Translations under genes and position numbers: made by a program
Assembly (NCBI GenBank): GCA_900539175.1
Contig: UQAW01000015.1
Location: 1-64,000, forward strand
Direction of reading: 5' to 3'
DNA from: an uncultured Lachnospiraceae bacterium
GTDB taxonomy: Bacteria > Bacillota > Clostridia > Lachnospirales > Lachnospiraceae
DNA: 64,000 bases
Shown here: piece after piece, positions 1 through 9,039 of the stretch
Position numbering within the stretch: position 1 is the stretch's first letter
Layout of the letters: each line of letters starts with the position of its first letter
The notes under the pieces: model-generated
Seen by the model: the letters and a program-made list of their open reading frames with translations, nothing else
Databases searched by the model: none
What the model was told of the DNA's origin: nothing

Positions 1-55
1 TGTTTTTTGATTTCCATGTACCCATACCGATAGCATAGCATAAAAATCTACTTTG

Positions 56-100
56 GGCTACCTTAACCCACCGTCTAAAGCCAGTGGGATTGCGGTAGCC
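56..100. repeat. Two-part inverted repeat (hairpin) beside gene remnant
   Basis: GGCTACC at 56-62 pairs with GGTAGCC at 94-100, and inside it CCCAC at 67-71 pairs with GTGGG at 84-88. Such a compact imperfect hairpin resembles the subterminal hairpins of IS200/IS605-type elements, and the phosphoglucomutase homology to its right stops where it begins. No transposase is visible because the window starts here, so the element identity is inference. Confidence 0.5.
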
Positions 101-227
101 TTATTTCAAGCCGATGGTAAAAACGATCCTCACTCGCATTTCCTTCTAATGCCTTTAGTTCTGCCCTTGTAACCTCATCAAAATACAAATCTGTACACTA
201 CTTATCATAAGTTTCTTTATAACTCAT
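75..227 (-). pseudogene. Phosphoglucomutase/phosphomannomutase N-terminal remnant
   Basis: Reading leftwards from an ATG at 227, preceded by a good GAGGAGG ribosome site, the frame gives MSYKETYDK, a TAG stop, then a segment reading LYFDEVTRAELKALEGN and EDRFYHRLE. This matches the N terminus of Firmicute phospho-sugar mutases (pattern Y..KW...YFDE.T..EL..I.....EIEDRFY..LEFGT). The expected Trp codon after DK is a TAG stop, two residues are missing before EDRFY, and homology ends after the Leu-Glu where the hairpin at 56-100 starts. The gene is therefore dead: nonsense, small deletion and truncation. The rest of the enzyme is not found in the 75 bases left of it. Confidence 0.7.
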
Positions 228-784
228 CCTCCTCAAATCAAAGTAACAGAAACTGTAGTTAATTCTCATCTATTATAACACTTTACCACAATAACAGCCA
301 ATATTTTTTTTACTTCCTTCTCTTACTTGAAGCTTATCCTTGCCCTCCATTTTATTATCCTGCAAAAAAAGATAATGAAGGTTCTTATCAGTACCATAGC
401 GTTTGAGCTGCATTCATCTAAAATGTTTTTAGGATTGCAGGAGCATGAAATGCGGAGCAATCCGTATATCATAGGGGTCAAAATACCTTTTGACCCCAAC
501 ATCTTGTTAGTGATGCTTTCTTATAGAGAAATTTTTAATGCTTTTTTGTGCATTTTTTTACTGGACAAATATTAAGATTGCATTTATAATTAGTTCCATC
601 GAAGAACATTTCTGAGATACAAATCATGTTTCATATATGGCACACTGTACGATTTAGATATTATCTGTATGATTTCTTTAATGTTTTTATTCCCTTTTTT
701 ATTATACTAAAATATAACTTTAGTCTTATTTACTTTAGGCATTAAATTGCTTCCATTATTTAAAGTTATGAGCAATTTATATTT
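228..784. other. AT-rich non-coding region upstream of the Tad operon
   Basis: No convincing gene. An 82-codon frame at 327-575 runs through repeat copy R1 and has no ribosome site. The right part is very AT-rich and must hold the Tad operon promoter; TATACT at 703-708 is a possible -10 box but no good -35 lies in front of it. Confidence 0.5.
422..500 (+). repeat. Dispersed hairpin repeat, copy R1 (3' part)
   Basis: Only the 3' half of the family is present. GGATTGC (432-438) pairs with GCAATCC (457-463) around an inner GCAT/ATGC stem, followed by a perfect 10-bp stem GGGGTCAAAA (474-483) with TTTTGACCCC (488-497) and a TACC loop. It is nearly identical to the end of copy R3 at 14833-15013. 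Confidence 0.85.
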
Positions 785-1309
785 TTGAAAGAGGTGATTT
801 TTTTTGGAAAAGTAATTATATTGTTATTTACAACAACAGCAGTATACATGGATTTGGCAGAAGAACAGATTCCTAATTACTGGATCATAGCTGGTTGGAT
901 GACAGGCTTCGTTCTGCAGGTTTATCTCAGCGGATGCAGCGGAATTTTTGTTTTTCTGACAGGTGGGAGTATTCCCATATTTCTTCTCTTTTTACTATTC
1001 TACTTTCGTATGATGGGCGCCGGAGATATCAAATTATTATCGGTGATTGGCGGGCTGATGGGGCCTGAGGCAATTCTATTTTGCATCTTTTATTCATTTA
1101 TCTGCAGTGCAATACTATCTTTCGTAATCTTATATATCTGCGATAACTTCAAAGAACGTTTTCAATATTTTATTACATACATTCACCAATGTTTTCAATC
1201 AAAACAACGAATTCCTTATCGTCTTCCCGGAAAGAAAAGGCAAGAACATCTGCACTTTTCTGTAGCTGTCCTGATGGGAGTCCTGTTGTGGATAGGAGGT
1301 ATTTACTAA
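785..1309 (+). CDS. Type IV prepilin peptidase (CpaA/TadV-like, A24 family)
   Basis: A 174-residue integral membrane aspartic peptidase that should cleave the leader of Flp-type pilins and pseudopilins at the membrane. The two catalytic aspartates of A24 peptidases are visible in YMDLAEEQIPN near the N terminus and in GAGDIKLL (the GxGD motif) around residue 77. Several hydrophobic segments fill the rest. The start is uncertain: TTG at 785 and GTG at 794 are in frame, but the purine-rich GAAAGAGGTG lies on top of them rather than upstream. It opens the Tad operon, one base before the next gene. A second peptidase of the same family lies at 8162. Confidence 0.85.
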   Translation: MKEVIFFGKVIILLFTTTAVYMDLAEEQIPNYWIIAGWMTGFVLQVYLSGCSGIFVFLTGGSIPIFLLFLLFYFRMMGAGDIKLLSVIGGLMGPEAILFCIFYSFICSAILSFVILYICDNFKERFQYFITYIHQCFQSKQRIPYRLPGKKRQEHLHFSVAVLMGVLLWIGGIY

Positions 1310-1310
1310 G

Positions 1311-2330
1311 ATGAATCAGCCAAAAAGCATTCTGGCAGTCTGTGATCTTGAGGTGGAATATGCCTACAATTTTATGGAATATCTGAACCAGAAAAGGAAC
1401 ATTCCCTTCGACGTTCAGGCCTTTACGGGACCGGAAGTTCTCTGTGCTTATGCGCAAAATCATTCGATTGAAATTTTACTGATTTCCGGAAAGGCAATGT
1501 GCGATGCAATAAAAGAGATAAACGTCGGCATGCTGATTATCCTTTCGGAGGGAATTCACAACCCTGATCTTGATCAATATCCAAGTATTTACAAGTATCA
1601 ATCCTCTGACAGCGTTATAAGAGAAGTTATGAACTGCTATGGCGCAGAAAAAATTGTTCATCCGCAAGCTGCCGTTTTAAAAAAGAATACCAAAGTTATC
1701 GGAATTTATTCACCTGTCAGCAGAAGCCAGAAAACCTCTCTGGCTCTCACTATGGGACAAATCTTAGCCCGGAATCATGCGGTCTTATACCTTAACATGG
1801 AAATTTTTTCAGGCTTTGAACAACTTCTGGAGCAAAACTACGAGCATACCTTAAGTGATCTTCTCTATTACATCCGGCAGGAAAACGCAAACCTGCTCTA
1901 CAAAATAAGCGGTATGATTCAATCCATACAAAATCTGGATTTCATACCTCCTGCTCTTTCCCCCATGGATATCCAATATACTGCCTGCGACGAATGGATA
2001 AAATTATTTGAAACCATTGCCCGTGAAAGCAGCTATGAGATTTTAATTCTGGATATAAGTGATTCAATCAATGAGCTATTTCGTATTCTGGAGTATTGCA
2101 GCCAGATCTATATGCCCGTACGCACAGACCTTATCTCCACCGCTAAGATTACACAATTTGAAAGTCAGCTTGGCATCTGGGGATATACCAGCCTTTTAGA
2201 GAAAATTAAGAAGATCCATCTTCCCTTCCATACCATAAACCGAACCGGACATTCTTATTTTGAAGAGCTTGTGTGGAGCGAACTTGGTGACTTTGTTCGG
2301 AATCTACTTCGAAAGGAGGAAGGCTTATGA
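1311..2330 (+). CDS. TadZ/CpaE-like pilus localisation protein
   Basis: A 339-residue cytoplasmic protein placed between the prepilin peptidase and the CpaF ATPase, where TadZ/CpaE belongs. The N-terminal ~120 residues look like a receiver-type fold lacking a clear acidic phosphorylation site. The rest resembles a MinD/ParA-type ATPase, but the Walker A region is degenerate: GIYSPVSRSQKTS around residue 150 keeps only the K-T-S end of a deviant P-loop. Family members recruit the pilus machine to a cell position. The stop overlaps the cpaF start by four bases (ATGA), implying translational coupling. Confidence 0.75.
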   Translation: MNQPKSILAVCDLEVEYAYNFMEYLNQKRNIPFDVQAFTGPEVLCAYAQNHSIEILLISGKAMCDAIKEINVGMLIILSEGIHNPDLDQYPSIYKYQSSDSVIREVMNCYGAEKIVHPQAAVLKKNTKVIGIYSPVSRSQKTSLALTMGQILARNHAVLYLNMEIFSGFEQLLEQNYEHTLSDLLYYIRQENANLLYKISGMIQSIQNLDFIPPALSPMDIQYTACDEWIKLFETIARESSYEILILDISDSINELFRILEYCSQIYMPVRTDLISTAKITQFESQLGIWGYTSLLEKIKKIHLPFHTINRTGHSYFEELVWSELGDFVRNLLRKEEGL

Positions 2331-3502
2331 AACAGCTGGAGGAACTGCGTACTCAAATTCTAAATACTCTGGATCTGACACGTGATATTGAAGATCATGA
2401 AATTTTGTGTCGAATTGACGAACTGATTCTGTCGGAAAGTAAAACAACGCCCCTCACTGTTTTGGAAAAAGACCGCCTGCGCCGGGAGCTATATGCTTCT
2501 CTCCGGAAACTGGATGTCCTACAGGAATTGTTAGATGATAATGAGGTCACCGAAATTATGGTAAATGGTTACCAGACCATCTTTGTGGAACGTAAAGGAA
2601 CCATTCAAAAATACGAAAGGCAGTTTTCTTCTCCGGAAAAGTTAGACGATGTCATTCAGCAAATTGTAGGCCGATGTAATCGGATTGTCAATGAACAGAT
2701 TCCAATTGCAGACGCACGTCTCGAAACCGGCGCACGTGTAAATGCCGTTCTTAAACCAATCGCCTTAAACGGACCAATTCTCAGCATCCGGCGTTTTCCC
2801 GACAAACCAATCACCATGGAAGCACTGATTCAAAGTAAAAGCATCACCAGAGAAGCTGCCGAATTTCTGTCACATCTTGTTATTTCCGGTTATTCTATCA
2901 TGATCGGCGGCGGTACCTCTTCCGGGAAAACAACTTTCCTCAATGCACTCTCCTACTATATTCCCACCAGGGAACGAATCATAACCATTGAAGATAATGC
3001 CGAACTGCAGCTCCAGAGAGCAGAAAACCTTGTACGTCTGGAAAGCCGCGCTGCTGTTATGGACGGCACCTGTGAAATCTCCATGGATGATCTTATCAAA
3101 ACTGCACTGCGTATGCGCCCTGACCGGATTATCGTGGGAGAAATCCGGGGACGTGAAGCTACATCCTATATCACATCTTTGAATCTGGGACATAAGGGAA
3201 GTATGGCAACTGCCCACGCCAACTCTGCCAGAGAAATGCTCAGTCGCCTGGAAATGATGGTGCTGATGGGTATGGATCTTCCCCTTACGGCAATCCGCCG
3301 CCAGATTGCCTCCGGAGTTGAAATTCTGGTTCACCTGGGCCGGGACAAAAACGGGCATCGGCGTGTGGAAGAAATTGCTGAAATCCTGGGGCTTGAACAG
3401 GAAGAAGTACAACTCCATACCTTATATGAACTTCAGGAAGAACGCCTTGTCCCCAAAAGCCCTCTGTTACACAGAGCGAAACTCGAGAGGGCAGGTCTAT
3501 GA
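2327..3502 (+). CDS. cpaF: CpaF/TadA pilus assembly ATPase
   Basis: A 391-residue secretion/pilus hexameric ATPase that powers Flp pilus assembly at the inner face of the membrane. Walker A is GGGTSSGKTT near residue 195, followed by the Asp box (ITIEDNAELQL) and the Walker B/His-box region RIIVGEIRGREA and GSMATAHANS. The N-terminal helical domain carries LLDDNEVTEIMVNG, typical of this branch. Length is normal. The gene overlaps both neighbours by four bases, so TadZ, CpaF and TadB are probably made as a coupled set. Confidence 0.95.
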   Translation: MKQLEELRTQILNTLDLTRDIEDHEILCRIDELILSESKTTPLTVLEKDRLRRELYASLRKLDVLQELLDDNEVTEIMVNGYQTIFVERKGTIQKYERQFSSPEKLDDVIQQIVGRCNRIVNEQIPIADARLETGARVNAVLKPIALNGPILSIRRFPDKPITMEALIQSKSITREAAEFLSHLVISGYSIMIGGGTSSGKTTFLNALSYYIPTRERIITIEDNAELQLQRAENLVRLESRAAVMDGTCEISMDDLIKTALRMRPDRIIVGEIRGREATSYITSLNLGHKGSMATAHANSAREMLSRLEMMVLMGMDLPLTAIRRQIASGVEILVHLGRDKNGHRRVEEIAEILGLEQEEVQLHTLYELQEERLVPKSPLLHRAKLERAGL

Positions 3503-4242
3503 AACGCAGATATGATCAATACCACTTTTCTGTCAGAGAATGGTGTATCTTTATCCCGCAAATCATCGGTCTGTCATTTTTTCTGAACTATCTCTTCTAC
3601 CGCAGCATCTGGGGACTTATTCTACTGTTTCCGGTTGGATGGCTCTACTTAAGAGAACAAAAAAAGTACAGGCTGAAAAAACTCCGGCAACAACTTCATT
3701 ATCATTTTAAAGATAGTGTTTCTGCTCTGCATACTGCTCTGCGCACCGGCTATTCTCTTGAAAATGCGGTGAAAGAAACTTATTTGGACCTGCTGCATAC
3801 TTACGGCAAAAAAGACCCCATGGTCCGGGAACTTTTTATCATGTGTAATCAGATAAAACTAAAAGTTCCCGTAGAAGAATTGTTCCTTGATTTAGGCGTG
3901 CGAAGCCATATTGAAGATATCCGCACTTTCGCAGAAGTTATTCAAATCGCCAAACGTACCGGCGGAAATCTGGATCAGATTCTGCAAAGTATTTGGCGAA
4001 CCTTGAGCGATAAAATTGAAACTCACCAGGAAATTGATGCTGGCATTGCAGCAAAAAAGTATGAACAGACCATTATAAGTTGTATGCCTGCGGGTATTAT
4101 TCTTTATCTGCAGATATGTTTTCCCTCGTTACTCTCTGCAATGTACACAACCTCTGCAGGGCGGATCATAATGACTGTTTGTCTAATAGTCTATGCTGCT
4201 GCTTACCTGCTTGGCGGCAAAATCGTAGAAATTGAAATATAA
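3499..4242 (+). CDS. TadB-like pilus inner-membrane platform protein
   Basis: A 247-residue T2SSF-domain protein. A hydrophobic pair at residues ~17-50 is followed by a cytoplasmic helical domain (LRTGYSLENAVKET, FAEVIQIAKRTGGNLDQIL) and two C-terminal membrane spans. The motif around KRTGGNL is characteristic of TadB/GspF proteins. It should form the membrane platform on which CpaF acts, together with the TadC-like protein encoded next. Confidence 0.88.
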   Translation: MKRRYDQYHFSVREWCIFIPQIIGLSFFLNYLFYRSIWGLILLFPVGWLYLREQKKYRLKKLRQQLHYHFKDSVSALHTALRTGYSLENAVKETYLDLLHTYGKKDPMVRELFIMCNQIKLKVPVEELFLDLGVRSHIEDIRTFAEVIQIAKRTGGNLDQILQSIWRTLSDKIETHQEIDAGIAAKKYEQTIISCMPAGIILYLQICFPSLLSAMYTTSAGRIIMTVCLIVYAAAYLLGGKIVEIEI

Positions 4243-4264
4243 AACCTGCAAAAAGGAGATTCCT

Positions 4265-5467
4265 ATGAACCGAAAATTAATTCTGACCTGTATTGGTGCC
4301 AGTCTGGTAATAAGCACCATCTTCCTTTATCGAGATCTGACTGCATCCCGCTCACTGGAGCATTACACACTGGAACGCGGAGAACACGGGGCAGGAGAAC
4401 AGGACTATACGCTGCACTATAACACAGAAGACGGGAAATCCGGGACATTGACTTTAGCAATCCCGGAAACCGTATATCCTTCTGCGGAAGTAAAAAAAGA
4501 ACTGGATGAGGCACTTTTGCAACTGGATCAGCTAATCCTCGGCAACAATACTTCCCTTTGGCATATCGATCAACCTTTAAATCTGCTCTCCGAGATTCCC
4601 GGAACACCTATTATGGTTTCATGGAACAGCAGCCGTATGGATCTGCTGGATTATGAGGGAAAGCTTGGGAAACAGATTCCACAGGAAGGAGAAACGTTGG
4701 AATTATATGCTGATTTAATGTTACAGGGAGAATCTGTCCAGTACCAACGTACCGTCCGGGTCTATCCACCCGTAATGACAGATTTCAACGATCATCTGAA
4801 AGCAGAAATCCAATTCCTGAATCTGGACCAACAAGGTGACTCCTATTACTTACCGGATCAGATTGACGGTAAACAAATCAGTTGGCAAAAACCTCTCCCC
4901 ACCCAGGGAATTACCTTGCTTTTTCTAAGTATTTTTATGGCAGCTGCCCTCTATTTTGCTGACAGACAGGAAAAACATCTGCAAAAAGAAAGGCGAAGGG
5001 ATCGGATGATGGAGGATTACCCCGAAATTATCAGCAAATTACTTCTTCTGCTCAGCGCCGGTCTCAGTATTCGAAGCAGCTTTGAACGTATTTCCAAAGA
5101 CTACGCAGAAAATAGGAAAGCTTTTCCAGGAGAAACTCATGCTGCCTACGAAGCGATAACAATTGCCTGTCGTGAGATGAAAAATGGTACTTCCGAGCGA
5201 GAGTCATATGAAAATTTCGGAAAACATTGTGACTGTCCGGCTTATAAAACTCTGGCAACTCTCTTATCACAAAATCTGAAAAAAGGAGGCAGCGGTATAC
5301 GGGAACTATTGGAACGGGAAGCTCAGGAAGCCTTTGAAGAACGAAAAAGGCGCGCTAAAATCAGGGGAGAGAAGGCAGGAACCCAATTGCTGATCCCTAT
5401 GATTTTAATGCTAACCATTGTCCTTGTAATTATCATTGTACCGGCCTGCCTGTCTTTCTCCGTATAA
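4265..5467 (+). CDS. TadC-like pilus platform protein with large extracytoplasmic N-terminal part
   Basis: The ATG at 4265 follows AAAAGGAG and is preferred to an in-frame start at 4232. Residues ~5-25 form a membrane span or signal anchor, then about 190 residues with no known motif that should lie outside the membrane, a second span near residue 220, and a C-terminal T2SSF-like domain (LLLLLSAGLSIRSSFERI, KKGGSGIRELLEREA) ending in a last membrane segment. Proteobacterial TadC lacks such a long N-terminal insert. Likely partner of the TadB protein. Confidence 0.8.
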   Translation: MNRKLILTCIGASLVISTIFLYRDLTASRSLEHYTLERGEHGAGEQDYTLHYNTEDGKSGTLTLAIPETVYPSAEVKKELDEALLQLDQLILGNNTSLWHIDQPLNLLSEIPGTPIMVSWNSSRMDLLDYEGKLGKQIPQEGETLELYADLMLQGESVQYQRTVRVYPPVMTDFNDHLKAEIQFLNLDQQGDSYYLPDQIDGKQISWQKPLPTQGITLLFLSIFMAAALYFADRQEKHLQKERRRDRMMEDYPEIISKLLLLLSAGLSIRSSFERISKDYAENRKAFPGETHAAYEAITIACREMKNGTSERESYENFGKHCDCPAYKTLATLLSQNLKKGGSGIRELLEREAQEAFEERKRRAKIRGEKAGTQLLIPMILMLTIVLVIIIVPACLSFSV

Positions 5468-5533
5468 ATGAATAGCCGACCGTATCCTTTGACACGTATC
5501 AAATATTTCCTGTTCAGAAAGGGGGTGAGGCTT

Positions 5534-5701
5534 ATGAAAGAACTTCAGGCATTTTGGAACGAAGAAGATGCGGTTGCTGTAGTTGAAGTCATCTTGATTC
5601 TTGTGGTACTTGTAGCTTTAGTAGTCCTATTCAAAAAACAACTTGTATCTCTTGTAAATGATATTCTGTCGAAAATTTCCAGTCAAAGCAAAAACATCTG
5701 A
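5534..5701 (+). CDS. Flp1-like type IVb pilin
   Basis: A 55-residue protein beginning at ATG 5534 after GAAAGGGGGTGAGG; a longer in-frame start at 5468 abuts the previous stop and has no ribosome site. A short charged leader (MKELQAFWNEEDA) precedes a hydrophobic helix containing Glu at the fifth position of the predicted mature form (VAVVEVILIL), the signature recognised by prepilin peptidases. This is the probable major pilin subunit, polymerised by the surrounding Tad proteins. Only one pilin-sized gene is seen in the operon. Confidence 0.85.
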   Translation: MKELQAFWNEEDAVAVVEVILILVVLVALVVLFKKQLVSLVNDILSKISSQSKNI

Positions 5702-5750
5702 TATTAACCCACATTCCAAATTGCCTTAGTTTTGAAAGGAGCTGTATGCT

Positions 5751-7214
5751 ATGGAGAAAAATCAAGGAAGTATTACCGTATATCTCTGTCTGACACTTAC
5801 AATTCTCTTATCGCTGTTTAGCGTCATGCTTGAATCTTCCAAAACTGCCACAGGACGCGTTCTTATTATATCCGCTATGGATCAGGGACTTTTTTCCCTG
5901 TTTGCACAGTACGACCGGCAGTTGCTGGATCATTACGATTTGTTCTATATTAATGCAGGATACGGAAATACAAGTCTTCAGATGAACCGAATCTATGATA
6001 CGGTCCGTCGAGATGCCCTGTATAGTCTGAACCCTTACGGGCATGGTAATTCTATTTATGGAAATTTTCTGGGAACAGACCTTACATCTGGCAGTATTAC
6101 CGGATATACACTGGCCTCGGATCAGGCGGGAAACTCATTTGAGCGTCAGGTATCTGAGTATATGAAGCAAAAACTTGGTGTCTCCGGCATACAGCAGCTT
6201 TCCAAAACTTTAACCCAACAGACAAACCAAATCACATCCCAGGATTATAGAAAAACACAAATTTCATCTCAGGATCCCGTTACAGTTTACGAGCAGGAAA
6301 TACAGGAAAAGGAAATGAACCACACATCAGAATCCCAGTTTCAGGACCCAATACTGCCATCCTCCACTATGGTAAACCCAATTGAAGTCATACAGAACAT
6401 ACGAAAGATGGGAATCTTAAGTCTCGCTGTTCCCGAATCTTCCAATCTTTCTGATTCTCAGATAAATTTATCCTCTTTGCCATCCAAAAGAAACTTACAG
6501 CAAGGTATGGGATTACTGTCTGAAACCGCTTCAGACAATATGGCTAAACTAATGATGCTGGAATATATCATAGAAAAATTTCCCTGCTATACTTCTGAAA
6601 AACACTCAGAAATTCTGAATTATCAGATAGAGTACGTCATCGGCCAAAAAGCGACTGATATCGAGAATCTGAAAGCGACGGTAAATCAACTGCTTGCAAT
6701 CCGCGAAACTTCAAATTTGATTTATCTTTACAGCTCACCATCAAAAAAAGCTCAGGCAGATGCACTGGCAACAACTCTTGCCGCTTCTTTACTTCTCCCT
6801 GCCGCACAACCGGTAATCTCTCTTGCTCTGTTAGCATGTTGGGCTTTTGCTGAAAGTATTCTGGATATCCGTGAACTTTTAAGCGGTGGGAAAGTCCCTC
6901 CGCTCAAGGATGACAATTCATGGATACTATCCCTGGAACATCTTTCTGATTTTCTCAATCACCTTGATGACAACAAAAAACATACAAAAAATGGATTTGA
7001 TTATAAATGGTATCTTCGTTTTTTATTATTTACAAAAACACAGACAAAGCTTACAGCTTCTGCCATGAACCTGATTGAATACAATATGAATCAGTTGTAT
7101 CCGGACAAAATCTTCCGTATTGATAACTGTATCGATCAACTTGAATTCGAGAGTATCTGGTCACTTGCCGGGCAGAGCTACACCGTTCGCAGAAATTATC
7201 AATATCTCGAATAA
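5751..7214 (+). CDS. DUF5702 family Tad-associated surface protein
   Basis: A 487-residue protein with one N-terminal hydrophobic segment (QGSITVYLCLTLTILLSLFSVM) resembling a TadE/TadG-type anchor, a Q/S/T-rich middle (~170-260), and a second hydrophobic patch near residues 345-375 (AATLAASLLLPAAQPVISLALL). The start MEKNQGSITVYL matches the DUF5702 proteins found in clostridial Tad operons. The biochemical role is not known; by position it is a minor pseudopilin or assembly component. RBS GAAAGGAG precedes the ATG. Confidence 0.75.
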   Translation: MEKNQGSITVYLCLTLTILLSLFSVMLESSKTATGRVLIISAMDQGLFSLFAQYDRQLLDHYDLFYINAGYGNTSLQMNRIYDTVRRDALYSLNPYGHGNSIYGNFLGTDLTSGSITGYTLASDQAGNSFERQVSEYMKQKLGVSGIQQLSKTLTQQTNQITSQDYRKTQISSQDPVTVYEQEIQEKEMNHTSESQFQDPILPSSTMVNPIEVIQNIRKMGILSLAVPESSNLSDSQINLSSLPSKRNLQQGMGLLSETASDNMAKLMMLEYIIEKFPCYTSEKHSEILNYQIEYVIGQKATDIENLKATVNQLLAIRETSNLIYLYSSPSKKAQADALATTLAASLLLPAAQPVISLALLACWAFAESILDIRELLSGGKVPPLKDDNSWILSLEHLSDFLNHLDDNKKHTKNGFDYKWYLRFLLFTKTQTKLTASAMNLIEYNMNQLYPDKIFRIDNCIDQLEFESIWSLAGQSYTVRRNYQYLE

Positions 7215-7258
7215 CTTTACAGAAACTATTGCCGATTACAAAAAGGAGGTGCGAAAGG

Positions 7259-8104
7259 GTGCTCTTTTACACGGAGAAGAAACAACAGATCAACAATCCT
7301 GTTAATCATAAGATTAACACCATAACTCTTATAACAACAATCCAAGACTCTCTTCCAGGTATTCTGTCAAAAAATTGTGATGACTCTCCCCCGATGTTTC
7401 ATCACACTTCCACCGGTAAAAGAGCAGCCTTTCGCATCTTTAAAAGAGCCAGCTTCACGATTGAATCAGCCCTGGTTCTTCCCTTGTTTTTACTATCCTC
7501 CCTTGCCCTGTTCAGCTTACTGGACTTCTATCGCATCTATTTAGATGAAACAATCTCTTTATGCGAAAAAGCAAAAAAAACTGCTGCCTGTGCCTATGCT
7601 CCCTCCAATTCATCCCCTTTGCAGAAATTATATCCCGATGGGTATCTTACCTTAAGCAAAGTGGTTACCTACCGTATTCCTTATGCCCCGTTTCCCCTGC
7701 CCGCCATTCGAGTATCCTGTTATTCCAGAGTACATCTCTGGTGTGGTTACCAGGGAACAGAATGGGATTCCGATTCCATTTCCTCTTATGATGATATGGT
7801 TTATGTAACGGATTATGAAAGTGTCTATCATACCTCCTCTTCCTGCTCCCATCTGAGTTTTCAGATTGACCAGAAAACTTTGGCAGCCGCCCAAAATTCC
7901 AAGAACCAAAATGGTGCCCACTATGATCCCTGTGAAAAATGCATTGGTTCCGGACTCCCCCGCCATCAAGTCTATCTTACCCAATACGGCACTGCCTATC
8001 ATAACAGCCCAAATTGCAGCGGTCTGAAACGCAGCATCCGTCTTATTCCCCAATCAGAAGTCCCCAATCTTCACATCTGCAGCAGATGCGAAAAAAATTC
8101 ATAA
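7259..8104 (+). CDS. TadE-like pseudopilin with two Cys-containing C-terminal repeats
   Basis: GTG 7259 is chosen because AAGGAGG (7243-7249) sits nine bases upstream. After a ~65-residue hydrophilic leader comes a class III-type segment, RASFTIESALVLPLF, in which Glu follows the expected cleavage region. The C-terminal half holds two related units: VYVTDYESVYHTSSSCSHL with a later CEKC, and VYLTQYGTAYHNSPNCSGL with a later CSRC. This YHxxxxCxxL...CxxC pattern occurs in several secreted Firmicute proteins and suggests metal binding or disulfide formation outside the cell. Confidence 0.75.
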   Translation: MLFYTEKKQQINNPVNHKINTITLITTIQDSLPGILSKNCDDSPPMFHHTSTGKRAAFRIFKRASFTIESALVLPLFLLSSLALFSLLDFYRIYLDETISLCEKAKKTAACAYAPSNSSPLQKLYPDGYLTLSKVVTYRIPYAPFPLPAIRVSCYSRVHLWCGYQGTEWDSDSISSYDDMVYVTDYESVYHTSSSCSHLSFQIDQKTLAAAQNSKNQNGAHYDPCEKCIGSGLPRHQVYLTQYGTAYHNSPNCSGLKRSIRLIPQSEVPNLHICSRCEKNS

Positions 8105-8161
8105 AAAACAAACACAAACATACGTCAAAAAGCTCCTACAATATCGAAAGGAATTTACTGC

Positions 8162-8581
8162 ATGAATTGGAAAACCAGCATAACGATTCTATTATTAACC
8201 GCAAACGCCATAAATGACTTTAAGAAAAGGGAAATCCTTCTCTTACCCACCATTTCTTATGGGTTCTTCGGATGCTTTATTCTGCTGTCCGAGAAACATA
8301 CGAGTTTTTTCCGCTCTCTTCTCTGCCTTCTTCCCGGTTTTTTTCTCCTTGCTGTCGGAAAAGCAAGCAATGGAAAAGTAGGATACGGAGACGGCATTCT
8401 AATTTTGGTTCTGGGCGTCTGGACCGGTTTTCTGGAATGTCTTCTGACTCTTACAGCCGGACTTTTACTGGCTTCTATTTGGGCCGCTGCCGCTTTAATT
8501 CTGAAAATTCACAATAAAAAAGATACCATTCCCTTTATTCCCTTTTTACTCATTGGATATCTGGCGAGGATACTTATATGA
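8162..8581 (+). CDS. Second A24-family prepilin peptidase-like protein
   Basis: A 139-residue membrane protein with NAINDFKKREI near the N terminus (first Asp of A24 peptidases) and GKVGYGDGILIL around residue 75 (GxGD with the second Asp). It is shorter than the peptidase at 785-1309 and only distantly like it. Both aspartates are present, so it is probably active; two peptidases in one operon may divide the pilin and the TadE-like substrates between them. It overlaps the next gene by four bases. Confidence 0.8.
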   Translation: MNWKTSITILLLTANAINDFKKREILLLPTISYGFFGCFILLSEKHTSFFRSLLCLLPGFFLLAVGKASNGKVGYGDGILILVLGVWTGFLECLLTLTAGLLLASIWAAAALILKIHNKKDTIPFIPFLLIGYLARILI

Positions 8582-9021
8582 AGCATGGAAAATTTCTTAA
8601 CTCTATCCTGTCCGGCCACTGCCGGTCATCTCTTCCATCCGCAAAACGCCATTGCTGCTCCCACGGAAGCCTGTCTGTCGAAGCTGTATTTCTTATACCG
8701 CTGGTTTTGCTGATTTTCTTCTTCATTCTCTCTTTTGCATTTTACATGCATCAGAGAATCTGGTTTACTGCTGCCGCCTATGAAGCAGTATTAACGGAAG
8801 GTTCCGAAGAATTCAAAGCAAAACTGGCATTAACCGAATCCGTTCTGACTGTAGATACTCCAACGGCAGAGGTCCGCTGTTCCCCTTATCATGCCCAGGT
8901 AACGTACCGCGGAACCATTTTTTCACTATTTGGAAACTATCGTCTGAACTATAAAGCGGAAGCCGCCATTGAACGTCCAAATCCAGTCAGACAAATACGT
9001 TTCATACGGCTGCTTATGTAA
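8578..9021 (+). CDS. TadE-like minor pseudopilin
   Basis: A 147-residue protein with a basic, Cys/His-containing leader of ~30 residues, then GSLSVEAVFLIPLVLLIFFF, the TadE-type signal with Glu at +5 of the predicted mature protein. The remaining ~90 residues are a small extracytoplasmic domain. It is translationally coupled to the upstream peptidase (ATGA overlap at 8578-8581). Confidence 0.8.
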   Translation: MKHGKFLNSILSGHCRSSLPSAKRHCCSHGSLSVEAVFLIPLVLLIFFFILSFAFYMHQRIWFTAAAYEAVLTEGSEEFKAKLALTESVLTVDTPTAEVRCSPYHAQVTYRGTIFSLFGNYRLNYKAEAAIERPNPVRQIRFIRLLM

Positions 9022-9039
9022 AACAAAGAGGAAAACGTT

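Noticed and set aside
327..575. An 82-codon rightward frame
   Set aside because: Its middle is repeat R1; no ribosome site and no protein-like composition.
2870..3418. A 182-codon frame antisense to cpaF
   Set aside because: The cpaF frame has all ATPase motifs; the antisense frame is His/Cys/Phe-rich shadow sequence.
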